DNA from: Isoetes taiwanensis
Lineage: Eukaryota > Streptophyta > Lycopodiopsida > Isoetales > Isoetaceae
Reading direction: 5' to 3'
Assembly (NCBI GenBank): GCA_021234155.1
Contig: JAJEKV010000144.1
Coordinates: 1,240,001-1,304,000, forward strand
Length of the DNA: 64,000 bases
Below, in pieces: positions 33,805 to 44,402 of the stretch. The notes beneath the pieces were generated by a model, which saw nothing but the letters and a program-made list of their open reading frames with translations, made no database searches and was not told the origin of the DNA. Positions within the stretch are counted from its first letter, which is position 1; every line of letters begins with the position of its first letter. The position numbers were made by a program, and so were the translations under genes.

Positions 33805-34654
33805 TTATGGTTTCAGCAAGGACAACTTGGTGTTGCATTAACGGCATTGGTGTGGCTGGCACTTCCATGGTGCTTGCCTCTTTATTTTTTGGTTTAGGGT
33901 TGTAAATGTTAAAATGTGCTTGCCTCTTTTTTGTTGAAGGCAGGGACGTGGCAAGGCAATGATATGGTTCTTGATGAGGCCCAAGCGGTCAATAGTGCAA
34001 ACAAGTGACATGTCTAGTTCATCGTCAAATATCTACCACATGCTTGGTGATTTTCGGTCGCTCATCTTTATGATGTAAAATACAAGATTGGCATCCTTGA
34101 AAGGAAGAATGGCTATATTAATGCTTCTTTATAAACAACATTCTTCCGGCGAAGGGAATTGGTTGAGAAGACCCAGTGGTAGAGTAATCATAAAGCAAGG
34201 ATTAGAGCATTGTCAAAATTGTAAGGCATGATATTCTGGGGCCTTACAACGCATGTTAATATAGGTAGAGGATTTTATTCCCAGATGTTCGTGATAGTTC
34301 ATGGACACACATTTATAGTACAAAATGCACCTTCCAACTACAAATAGTGTATAACTATACAGAAATGTCTATCATCGAAAGTGACCCAGAGTCAAGGACA
34401 AGCTTTTTGTTTGTACATTTGGTACATTGTTGAATTTGCCTCGAATAAAATTGGATACGCATCAAGAATAAGACAATAAATGAAGTTCATAAGCAGGGAA
34501 CAAAATATTTATCAGAGTTTGTTTATCAATGATGTGTGTGGATGCATGTAGACTGTTTACCAAATATCTATGCTCATTGTTAGAGGAGATGCAATTTAAT
34601 TTCGCTGAGCCAAAGACACCTCGAATAAAGCAAAGGTTTAGCTTAAAACTTCAT

Positions 34655-36825
34655 GAGAACCTAGAGGAATCATGCTTTGTTGTGTGACTTGCTATGTACA
34701 TTTGCAAAAGATGACTACTTTCTATTGTTCACATCTAGAATCTGCAGAATGTCACCAAGTTGCATGCCAACCTGTAGAGAGTGAATCATCCTGTTTGGAT
34801 CACTTGTAGAGAGTGACTCATCCTGTGTGATGTGCACTGCATGGCATGTGATGAGGCATTGGATTTGAGAATTTATTTGCAGTGATGCACTGTTTAATTC
34901 CAAGGGCAATGTGACCTTGACCTCATTTGAATAAACTTCCAATACCTTTCGAATGCTAGCGCACTTCCTGCCATGGTATCAAACTGAGATCTGTGGAAAG
35001 CAATGAAAAAAATGATGGTTATGAAAGTCTATTATTTTAGATTGAACTCAAACTGAGCATATGCTGCAATTAGTATAGTGCATGGAACCAAGTTGTGCTG
35101 CAAGGCAAGCTCCTGTACTTTGCGTACAGAATTTTTGTAGTTTACAACATGTGCATGTACAAACCTATATCTGACCAGTGAACGACTAGCGAGAAACTTA
35201 TTTTGGGAATGGACGTTATTGGATGCTAACACCTCGAGTTGCATTTGATAAAATAAAACATCATGATGAGCTTGTGCAATTGTGCTTGCCATACAGATTG
35301 GCAATAACAGTAGCCATTTAGCAATTGTACTTGTGTTACAGATTGACAATAATAGTAGCTATTTAGCAATTGTACTTGCCATATATATTGGCGATATGAT
35401 TAGCAATATGATTTCTAGCTTTTTATCTTTATAAGGGGACCTAGTGTAGTAAGGGCTTTTTTCGATCATATAGCCATAGGCTAAAGACCGCTTTGCTTTG
35501 TAGGCGGTGATCCCGTTCATGGCAATCTGTCAGTTGTTTGAAGCTACAAGTTTTTCCATTTCTCTGTTATTAAGCTACTGTTATTAAGCTACTGGGTCAT
35601 ATGTGGCTTCTGTTTTAATAGCATTTGATATGTATATTAGACTTATAGTGTTATTCTATAAGCGCGGGCCACAACTGTTTTCTCTGTGCGTTTCTCCTTT
35701 GATCTTCTTGCCTAAAAATTTGTAGATTAGCGCTTTCACAAACTGCTTTTGTATATTTTGTTGTGTTTCTAGTCTATTGTGCACTAGCAAATTCTTTCTT
35801 TTCATCATGTTCATTGTCCTAATTTAGTCTCATCTAATTCTTGGCTTTATGCAGTCAATTGAGAGTCTTTCTGTATGCAAGAGGCCTTGCTTGCCCCTAG
35901 ACAACTCATACTTCTTGAATGGCATGTTCCAATGGATTAAAAATGGATTGAAGCATGGAATACAATTAACTGCAGGTTATGGTTTCAGCAAGGACAACTT
36001 GGTGTTGCATTAACGGCATTGGTGTGGCTGGCACTTCCATGGTGCTTGCCTCTTTATTTTTTGGTTTAGGGTTGTAAATGTTAAAATGTGCTTGCCTCTT
36101 TTTTGTTGAAGGCAGGGACGTGGCAAGGCAATGATATGGTTCTTGATGAGGCCCAAGCGGTCAATAGTGCAAACAAGTGACATGTCTAGTTCATCGTCAA
36201 ATATCTACCACATGCTTGGTGATTTCCAGTGCGTTCATCTTTATGACAGAAAATACAGTATTGGCATCCTTGAAAGGAAGAATGGCTATATTAATGCTTC
36301 TTTATAAACAACATTCTTCCGGCGAAGGGAATTGGTTGAGAAGACCCAGTGGTAGAGTAATCATAAAGCAAGGATTAGAGCATTGTCAAAATTGTAAGGC
36401 ATGATATTCTGGGGCCTTACAACGCATGTTAATATAGGTAGAGGATTTTATTCCCAGATGTTCGTATAGTTCATGGACACATTTATAGTACAAAATGCAC
36501 CTTCCAACTACAAATAGTGTATAACTATACAGAAATGTCTATCATCGAGTGACCCAGGAGTCAAGGACAAGCTTTTTGTTTGTACATTTGGTACGATTGT
36601 TGAATTTGCCTCGAATAAAATTGGATACGCATCAAGAATAAGACAATAAATGAAGTTCATAAGCAGGGAACAAAATATTTATCAGAGTTTGTTTATCAAT
36701 GATGTGTGTGGATGCATGTAGACTGTTTACCAAATATCTATGCTCATTGTTAGAGGAGATGCAATTTAATTTCGCTGAGCCAAAGACACCTCGAATAAAG
36801 CAAAGGTTTAGCTTAAAACTTCATG
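34655..36825. repeat. 2.17-kb tandem duplication, copy 2
   Basis: This is the second copy, 2171 bp against 2173 bp. It also ends CTTAAAACTTCAT, then unique sequence starts (GACTTTGGACTGG). The single shared junction indicates one unequal-crossover or replication-slippage event, or an assembly duplication. Confidence 0.95.
35055..35210 (-). pseudogene. Antisense PPR scrap in copy 2
   Basis: The translation VQELALQHNLVPCTILIAAY is identical to copy 1, as expected from the duplication. Confidence 0.55.
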
Positions 36826-37826
36826 ACTTTGGACTGGATGCATGCTACCATTCCTGTCACTCTTAATCTTGGATTTTGTTCCCAGATTTCGTAAACCATA
36901 GTTCATAGACCCATTTAAAGTACAAAAACTTGTATATATATATATATATATATATAGGTTGTATAGAGATCTGCTTATTTCTTACTAGTATAAACTTCAT
37001 ACATGTGTTACTGTTATAAAGCATTGTCATCCAGGTAGAATAATATTACATGTAAGTTATTTTTTATGTATATTAAATTTTTTATGGATGCAAACCTTTC
37101 TTGGCAATAGAAATCTCTAGTTATATGTTAAAGTAACATATTATTTCTAAGGTTTTAATTTATATAAGCACGCATCACCATTTATGGTCCACAAAACCAA
37201 TTGTATAGACCATATATCTCTCACTAGCCTTATTCATCTTTCCCCAGAGAATGATACTATGGCTTTTTAGCTTCGATCACATGATTTTTGAAAGGTGTAA
37301 GTGGAAGTCCATATAGGTCCAATTGGTTATAAATACCCTATGAATTCTCAGTTTTTTATGCTTCAACCTTACCCTTAAATTATACAAGCTAACCTAATCA
37401 ATTAATTTTATCCTACAGAGAATCATACAAGTGAATTATATGTGAAAGTTGAGATCAAAATTGATTAAGGTGGCACCATTAATTATTTTTAAACTTCCAG
37501 TAATTTGGACCAATGATGGTCGGCAACTGGACTGCAGATAGCAGTCTATCTTGATTTTTCATAGTAAAAGTTTTTCATATTTTTCCTTGGTTCTCTTTGC
37601 ATTGGTTTCTTGACATGAGATATTTCGAGGATGTAATTTTGTAAAGTCACACCTTAGGGCATAAATCTAGAATAAACATAGAAGATATAATATAATTGAT
37701 GCTATCTATTATAATTTAATCCTCAAGATAATGAACAACAAATATTCTTTGTGAAAACAAAATGGTCCAAAGGCTATTCATGTCCCAAAACTCAACTTGA
37801 AATGGACTAACATAAGGATATTATCA
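36826..37826. other. AT-rich intergenic stretch
   Basis: Includes a short (AT)n run near 36930-36955. No gene recognised up to the acceptor site of the ParB-like exon. Confidence 0.5.
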
Positions 37827-37831
37827 TGTAG

Positions 37832-38541
37832 CATCCACAGCAGATAGCACTCCAGCAAAGAGAAAGCCAGAAACCAAAGCACAGATAAGGGCCAGGAAAT
37901 TACAAAAGATTGCAGATCTTGAAGTGCCCGAGGAACTAAAGATGGACTGTGATGCCGAAGAAGAAATGGCAGAGAAAACACTAAAGAAAATACAAAAGCA
38001 CGGCCACATGTTCCCCCTTGGAGTCACATACACCAGAAGAATATCTATCTGGGATCTAGAAGAGGCCCCACCTAATATGACCGCCAGGGTTATTAACCCC
38101 GAGCATGTTAGGAGGCTCTGCAAATCATTCGCTGAGGATCCACACCCGGTATTCACTCCAGCAGATGTGGTGCCCTTTGATCCGGATACAAAGGAGTTGC
38201 TGAGCTGGTCACAGGAATCTGATCTGATTCGGAAAAGATTTTATATTATCAATGGTAATCATTCGGTCGCTGCTGCTCAGCTCGTGTGCAGTAAGTTGGG
38301 GACAGAGGATGCTAGAGCTGAGCTCAGCAAGATCTATGTCTATAGAATATGCAGAGTTCTTTCTGGAGAGATCAGTGACCTGGACCTTCTTCAGCTCAGT
38401 GTGGATGTGAATGATATAGTAGCAAAGACTGTCTTCAAGGAACCATATGTGGATCAGATCCACCATCTTCGCAAGCAGTACCAGGAATGCAGAAGACCAG
38501 CCTCTGCTGGTAAAGGACAGTCAAGAAGTGACGAGTACAAG
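37832..38541 (+). pseudogene. Exon with ParB-like nuclease/partition domain
   Basis: An open frame of about 237 codons without an obvious native start. The first ATG (37924) is internal, and the frame is open upstream to the acceptor. From that ATG, residues 55-75 form the 'ARVINPEHVRRLCKSFA' helix and residues 106-120 the strand-loop FYIINGNHSVAAAQL. In bacterial ParB/Spo0J and in sulfiredoxin the equivalent GxHR/GCHR loop binds nucleotide, and here the arginine is replaced by serine. Bacterial and phage proteins often join this domain to a DNA methyltransferase. Confidence 0.65.
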
Positions 38542-38674
38542 GTACGTTTACGTCTCCTTAGCCATACATTTACATCAAATGGCGCAGCTGCGCCATTTGA
38601 TGTAAATAGCGCAGCTGCGCCATTAGATGTAAATAGCAACATTTGAAATTCTAACATCGCCAGTTCTCTTGCAG
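38542..38674 (+). other. Predicted spliceosomal intron with palindrome
   Basis: GTACGT donor and TTGCAG acceptor, phase 0 on both sides, so the protein reads EYK then HYLEM. The reading frame runs on beyond the donor for some 30 codons, but those residues are palindrome-derived. The intron assignment is therefore preferred. Confidence 0.65.
38568..38607. repeat. Perfect 40-bp palindrome in the intron
   Basis: The left half, starting ATTTACATCAAATGGCGCAG, is exactly the reverse complement of the right half, with no loop bases. A shorter partial copy (GTAAATAGCGCAGCTGCGCC) follows at 38602-38621. The GCGC core flanked by AAAT/ATTT is shared with the array at 40309. Confidence 0.98.
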
Positions 38675-40308
38675 CACTACCTTGAAATGGCAGACAAGAT
38701 TCTGAGGGGCAAACACACGAAGGATGTCAATCGGTTTGTCTTCATGCCAGATGATGTCTATGCACTCTTCCGCCAGATGTAGAACAAATGGAGGAAGGGA
38801 GAACTTAAGGACAATAGGGGTCAAGCTATAGTAATCAATTTTGCTAAAGACAAAGATTACTTCAGTGACAACTACCTTAGATGCATGAGGGGCTTGGACT
38901 ATGATGATTGTAGAAAGGTCCTCGAAGAAGCTTTAAGCGGGGATATATACGTCAAAGTCACCTCAGATTACAAAGGCAAGAATTTCTTCAAGGCGAGTAT
39001 GAGAACTTAAGAATACTTGCTTACATGAAGAAGGAGATGCTGCACTTCATTGCAGATCAAATTGGCACTAAGTACAAGAAATTCGAGGACCTATGGAAAG
39101 CCATAGACCACTTCTCAGATAATGCACTTCTGGCTTGGGGAGTATGCCACCATAAGTGGGTACAGGAAGGAATACTCAAAGAGGGAGTTCATGGTAACAT
39201 GCCATTCTCCTTGGCGGATCCATTCGAAAAATCCTTGACTGAAGAAGCGAATGCGCTCCGCCAAGATGGATTGTGGAGCATGTCACCGCCGGGGATTCGC
39301 AGGAACATGCGATTATACCCGCCAAACATGATATGTTTAGATGCAAGGCAGCTTACTCCGATTTGGAATAGTGAGATCAGAACAAGCGTTCTTCAATAAA
39401 GTCTCACGGATGACGATGTAGAGACATTTGGATTCTATGTTTTCGTCGGGGCGAGCATAACTTACTATTTGCGGTCGCGGCTTTGAAAGACTAGAATCGA
39501 GGTCAAGAGTATTTGTAGGAATCTATGAAGAGGAGACCGGAGCTACTGGTGGTTCCGCGAATCAAAGAGCCACAAGCTCTTCTATTTGCTAACGAGGATT
39601 TCGCACGCGAGGCGGAGAGAGCGGCGAAGACACGGACCTCGGGCTATATGGCGACCATCCTAGAAAGCTCCCGCAAATTCCTCCTATTCCTAAGGAAGCC
39701 ATCGGAAGTGAGGGCAATGTTATGGCTAAAAAACTCATGCAAGACAGGTTTAAGTGGAGTTGGCAGGGTATGGAGGGAGAATATCTGGTGCATAAACAGA
39801 TTGGTCATGCAACTGCGTTCTACCTTGTTGATAAGCTCTGCCCTCAAGGTAACATCGTACTAGATTTCTTCTCTGGTGGAGCCTTCTCTAGGGCATCCCT
39901 TCATGTAGGAAGAATCAGTGTGACATACGAGCATGACTTAAGAAAGATGAAATGCGTAGCGGGCATTCTGGGTAGGGTCGAGAACGTCATGTACCCCTGG
40001 CTTGACCCAAAGGCCATTGACCAACGCCAACGGGAAGTCTTGACTTTGTAAGATGGTGAATCTCAGAAGGGGGCAGACGAAGAAGCTTCTCATACAGAGA
40101 AAGGTGAGACGTCGGGCCAAGCTGGAGCAGAGCAGGACCAAATTGACCGCAGTAAAATTAACCTGGATGATTATGAGAAAGTCGATGATGAACACTTCGG
40201 CAATGACTATTAAAAAAATTCTGTGTTTTGAAAAATTGTATCTTATATAATATTTCTATTAATATATATCTACATGGTCTTCTAAAAATATGTGTTATCT
40301 ATAGCAAA

Positions 40309-40540
40309 ATGGCGCGAGAGCACTATTTGTTTGGTCTTCACGTTCACGCAAATAGCGCGCCTGCACTATTTGCTCGCTCTACACCTTGAAGTAAATAGCG
40401 CGCCTGCACTATTTGCTTGCTTTCACGTTCAAGCAAATAGCGCGCCTGCACCATTTGCTTCCTTTCACGTTAAAGCAAATAGCGCGTTTGCGCTATTTGC
40501 TTTGTGGTTATTTCTAAGCTAAAGGAGCAGCCGCGCCATT
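40309..40540. repeat. Array of ~42-bp units with palindromic core
   Basis: Four to five units share GCAAATAGCGCGCCTGCACT followed by ATTTGC, with TTTCACGTTCAAGC-like spacers. Each core is an imperfect palindrome (GCAAATAG...CTATTTGC). A weaker unit with AAATGGCGCCAT lies near 40621. The array begins 100 bp after the end of the ParB/methyltransferase fossil. Confidence 0.85.
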
Positions 40541-42000
40541 TTGTTTACTTGCTGGGCGCTTTTTGGCAAATTAATATCTGTTTTTGTGGTTCTCGGGCCG
40601 CTTTTCCTCATACTTTCCAAGTAAATGGCGCCATACTTCTCTTCCTGACAACTAAAACCGCATTGTTTTATATTAAATGTAGCGGTTTTTGCATGATAAC
40701 TGGTTTCTTTTTAAGTAAATAATGCCATATCTAGCCATAAATGTGTGATAAAACAGAGAAGAAACTGATTTCACGAGAAATTGGAATCACGAAATTTCCA
40801 ACTTTAATGAAACTCTGCTTAACTAAAAGATTGGAATAATATTGGAACTAGACATTCCTGAAAAGAATGTGCGCCACGTGGCGACACCTTACTGGTGGAT
40901 AAGACAGAATGGACCCTAACCAAACTTTACGTGGTTGCCATGGCCAGTTGATAGGCTCCGGTGATTTTGCGATGCCAAGATTTGAGAAAGATTTTTTCGC
41001 AGGTTTTTTTTTCTCGAAGTTCCTTTGATATGTTTGTTCTTTTAGCAGCTTCGCTTGAAGGAATGTTGTGCTTGTTTCAGAAGCTTTGCTTCTTATGCCT
41101 ATGTTTTCCTCCTGGGTTCTTTGCTTATCTCTATCTTTATGACACTATGTATCTATGGAGCTCGTAGGGTTTGTGTAGGAAATGCCCAACTGATTTAAAG
41201 TTTCTTTCCGGTCTAAGAAAGGATTTGGGAGCTGCATAAAGCATTTCCCTGTGGAATTAGATTCCAGCTTCTATCTACAAAAGGTATATCATTGCAGAAC
41301 TTGCAGGTGAAGACACAAAACCCAAATCCGAATCAGTTTCGAATTTCTCAGTGTGAAAGTGAAACAAGAAGAGAAGAAGACACTCTACTGAAGTGAGTAA
41401 AAAGATGTGCAAACAACCGTCAATCTGTTGCATGCTAAGCTATTATGTTGTAGTTGGCACTTGAAATAAATGTGAACGGTCCATAGAATAAAACTCGAGG
41501 TGATGGGGTTGAATAGTACAATAGTACAATTCCAGGGTAAGTAGCGAATAGCAGTTACCTGCTAGAAGTTCGAATGTGTCTTGCATAGACACCTAAGACT
41601 AGATTTCCCACATGATCCATACCCGGACTAGGCGCCATGGGTTACATGGAGGTGTAAGTTAGAATATACAGGGCTCGAACATCGATACAAGCCCGGGTTA
41701 TATCAAACGTAGGTATTGTAGGAAGGCTCACAAAATCCAAGGCAGGCACCTTGATGACTCCAAGTAACTTACGATTCATATGAAAGCTCGATCGCTAACT
41801 TAGGCCATGACTATGGCTTAAATGAGGATGCCAATTCATTTGGAATGCCACAACAACGGCATAACGTCATGACAGAGAAAGGTCATGACTAACATTTCTA
41901 GGATGTAGGACAACGTGAATCATAACCTTCAATGATATGTGGGTTAACAACATAGGGGCCATATTAAAGGAGTAAATGGATTGGTGACACTACTGAATAA
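40541..42000. other. Intergenic stretch, probably including gypsy 3' non-coding sequence
   Basis: No gene recognised. 41500-42000 directly follows the gypsy chromodomain on the minus strand and may hold its 3' UTR and LTR. No LTR pair could be shown. Confidence 0.4.
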
Positions 42001-42003
42001 AGG

Positions 42004-42252
42004 TCACAACCAAAGGGTGAATGGCATACGTTGTGTCACGCGTAAGGGTCGGGGTAACGAGAATCGGCGATGGACGTAGAAATCATATTGGAGAAGAAAA
42101 TGAAGGTGACTGTAATTTTGCTTCATCATCTGAAATAAAACCTGAATCTGAAAATATTTTTCATCTCGATTACGCAATTGCTGGACACGAGTATCTACAA
42201 TCCATTCGGGTGTTACAGTGGAGTTTAACACTAGTGGTTCACTCCAACTCAT
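42004..42252 (-). pseudogene. Gypsy C-terminal chromodomain remnant
   Basis: TPEWIVDTRVQQLRNRDEKYFQIQV parallels the chromodomain of chromoviruses ('PEEILDxRxxxLRNRxIxQYLVKWxG'), which targets integration to marked chromatin. The end of the domain is eroded. Confidence 0.7.
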
Positions 42253-42301
42253 AAGTTGTGGTAACCTAACCCTTTAACAATTTTAAAAGGTCCGGCATAT
42301 C

Positions 42302-43240
42302 TCAGGTTAACTTGGGCACTCGCCTTTTAACCAATGGTTTAAGGGTGTTGATTCGTAAGGATGAAGGATACACAGCCCTTAAGAACACATAGTCACCTTC
42401 CTCATAGGTAACATCACGTCTGTGCTTATCAGCATAAACTTGCGCACAATCTTGCGCTCTACGCAAGTTTTGTCGACACTGAAGCAAAATTGCATTCATG
42501 TCATCCGACATATTCACGACGGCATCTATCTTTAGATACTTATGCATACCGGCATAAATTCTGGGATTTCGCCCCATCATAGCAACAAAGGGAATCATCT
42601 TAATCCCCGTATGATAGCTGTTGTTATATGCAAACTCTAGGTAAGAAAAATACTCTTCTCAACGAGTTTGTCGTTCATGGACAAAGCTCCTCAATATATC
42701 CTCCAGGATCATGTTGATTTTCTCAGTTTGACCATCCCTTTGCGGGTGGTTACCACTATTCATTCTTAATCGCACCTTAAGGCCTTTCATAAGGTCCTTC
42801 CAAAAGTGACCCATAAACTTGGTATCCCTATCACTTATGATAGATAAAGACAAACCAAAAATAGGAAAAACATATCTCATATATGTAATTGCTACATCTG
42901 GACCCGTAGCGTCTTCCTTTAAGGCCACAAATCTGGCGTACTTAGTTAGATAATCAACAATCACTCACACCTGAGTGTTTTGCCTTATGGTTCTAGACAA
43001 AGCGACTTTAAAGCCCATACTTATACACTCCCATATTTGCAATGGTATAGGTATAGGTTGCAATAGTCCCGGGGTACGACCATGGTCAGCTTTAACAGCT
43101 TGACATGTCAAGCAATGTGAAACCAAGTCCTGGACTTGTTCCTTCATGCCTAGTCAGTAGTAGTGGCGCTTGACCAACTCATACATCTTCCACTCACCCC
43201 CATGCCCAGCTTGTGGGGTTTCATGATGGTCATATAATGT
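42302..43240 (-). pseudogene. Gypsy integrase (zinc finger, core, GPY/F region)
   Basis: The HHCC finger is visible as HHETPQAGHGG then SHCLTCQAVKADHG, with an in-frame stop just before MKEQV (about 43147). The core has VDYLTKYARFVALKEDATGP, SIISDRDTKFMGHFWKDLM and HPQRDGQTEKINMILEDIL, corresponding to the D,D,E catalytic triad. Then comes RNPRIYAGMH and YADKHRRDVTYEEGDYVFL followed by SSLRINTLKPLVKRRVPKLT, the GPY/F-type tail. It is broken by stops. Confidence 0.9.
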
Positions 43241-43289
43241 CAATTCTCAAAGATTAGCATGCAATGGAACATAAATCCTTAATTTATAA

Positions 43290-44157
43290 AAATACAACCC
43301 ATCTTATTCAGTCCACCAATCCCCAAACTTGGTTACTACGGGTTGTTGCTTATCATCTTGACATGCCACTATAATCCTTTGGAAGAGATCATTCTCCCCT
43401 ACCATCAAAGTATTCAAATGCTTAATCCTGGATAAGGCATCTGCAACCAGATTATTCTTTCCAGGGGTATGCTCAATACTAAAATGGAACTCATACAAAA
43501 AGTCAAGCCACCTAGCTTGCCTAGGGCTAATCTCAGCTTGGCTCTGCAAAAATCTCAGAAGCTTGTGGTCAGTATATACCACAAACTTGCGCGGCTCTTT
43601 ACAGGTACCACATCTCAAGTAGTGCCACCACGTCTTCAATGCATGAACTATAGCTAATAGTGCTTGCTCATATGTCGCATAATTCCATTCTGCTTGATTA
43701 AGCTTGCGGCTTTCATATGCATTAACATGACCTTGTTGCATAAGCACAGCTCCCAGAGCTATCCCATAAGCATCCGTGTATACCTCAAATGACTCATAGA
43801 GATCATGTACCTTCAGTACTGGACTACCCACCAAAAGACTTTTAATCCTTTCAAAGGTCTCTTGTTGAGCTTGACCCCACACATACTTTTGATTTTTTCT
43901 CAAAAGATCGGTGAGCGGGGCTACTACCTTAGAAAACTTAGACACAAATTTTCGGTAGTAGGTAGCCAACCTAGAAAACTCCTCGACTCATGAACATTCT
44001 CAGATTGAGTCCATTCTTGTACTATTCGTACTTTGCCAGGGTCTGGAGACACTTCCTCCCACGACAAAATGTGACCCAAATAAGCAATCCTTTGCTTGAG
44101 GAAATCACACTTAGAGATTTTGGCATACAACTTGTTGGATCGCAACACTTTAAGCAC
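43290..44157 (-). pseudogene. Gypsy RT thumb and RNase H
   Basis: The thumb reads LYAKISKCDFLKQRIAYLGH (about 44130-44070). After a frameshift near 43970 comes MATYYRKFVSKFSKVVAPLT and then GSPVLKVHDLYESFEVYTDA, LGAVLMQQGHVNAYESRKL, VVYTDHKLLRFL and FSIEHTPGKNNLVADALSR. These are the standard RNase H landmarks of Ty3/gypsy. RNase H removes the RNA template during reverse transcription. Confidence 0.92.
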
Positions 44158-44164
44158 TTGCTTT

Positions 44165-44400
44165 AGATGTTGAAGTGTTCTTGAGTTAAACCCTGGCCTA
44201 TTTTAGGTGATGGTGTTACTAAAGCCAATTTTCTTGGAAACTTTGTCCTTTAGTGAATTTTTCGGTTTGCACCACTTTCTTGCCTATTTTTTTGAAAAAA
44301 TCTGCTTCTCTAGAATCCAATTCAATCGAAATCCCCTGCTAGCCCTATAAGGGCTAGCAATCGAGGTTCTTTGCCATATGAATTCTGTCAAATAATCTCT
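44165..44400. other. Junction between gypsy remnant and LINE
   Basis: Unrecognised sequence with a 21-bp palindrome, GCTAGCCCT-ATA-AGGGCTAGC, at 44338-44358. A target-site duplication for the LINE could not be identified. Confidence 0.5.
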
Positions 44401-44402
44401 GG

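Larger units (their letters stand above)
32482..34654. repeat. 2.17-kb tandem duplication, copy 1
   Basis: Copy 1 starts GAGAACCTAGAGGAATCATG and ends at CTTAAAACTTCAT, where copy 2 begins with the same GAGAACC. The two copies are collinear and nearly identical by eye. Differences include a small replacement near 33025 and indels near 33215-33290, 34055-34080 and 34305. Inside are an antisense PPR scrap and an exon-like block at about 33683-33804. Confidence 0.95.
37832..40210 (+). pseudogene. ParB-like / DNA methyltransferase-like protein gene, broken
   Basis: The exon at 37832-38541 opens after a CATGTAG acceptor and encodes a lysine/glutamate-rich start (KRKPETKAQIRARKLQKIAD). It continues into a ParB-like fold: ARVINPEHVRRLCKSFAEDP, then FYIINGNHSVAAAQL, whose NGNHS takes the place of the ParB/Srx GxHR motif. 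A 133-bp GT-AG intron (38542-38674) keeps phase into HYLEMADKILRGKHTKDVNR. An in-frame TAG lies at 38780, a frameshift near 38995, then MLHFIADQIGTKYKKFEDLW, stops near 39397, 39485 and 39591, and finally the frame ending at 40039. That frame holds HKQIGHATAFYLVDKLCPQG then NIVLDFFSGGAFSRASLHVGR, resembling motifs X and I of beta-class amino-methyltransferases, followed by a stop and an acidic tail to 40210. No clear DPPY was found. Role unknown. Confidence 0.7.
42004..44157 (-). mobile_element. Chromodomain Ty3/gypsy (chromovirus) pol remnant, 5'-truncated
   Basis: Minus-strand order is RT thumb, RNase H, integrase zinc finger, integrase core, GPY/F-like region and chromodomain, the Ty3/gypsy chromovirus order. 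The RT palm (YxDD), protease and gag are missing. Sequence right of about 44160 is unrelated and followed by a LINE. Frameshifts and stops interrupt every junction. Confidence 0.9.

Noticed and set aside
37832-40210. Intact functional gene
   Set aside because: An in-frame TAG, a frameshift and further stops are present, and no native start codon was found.
40309-40540. Possible CRISPR array
   Set aside because: The repeats are imperfect, spacers are themselves similar to one another, the setting is a plant nuclear genome and there are no cas genes.
44338-44358. 21-bp palindrome as a transcription terminator
   Set aside because: Intrinsic hairpin terminators are bacterial. Here it lies at a transposon junction in a plant genome.
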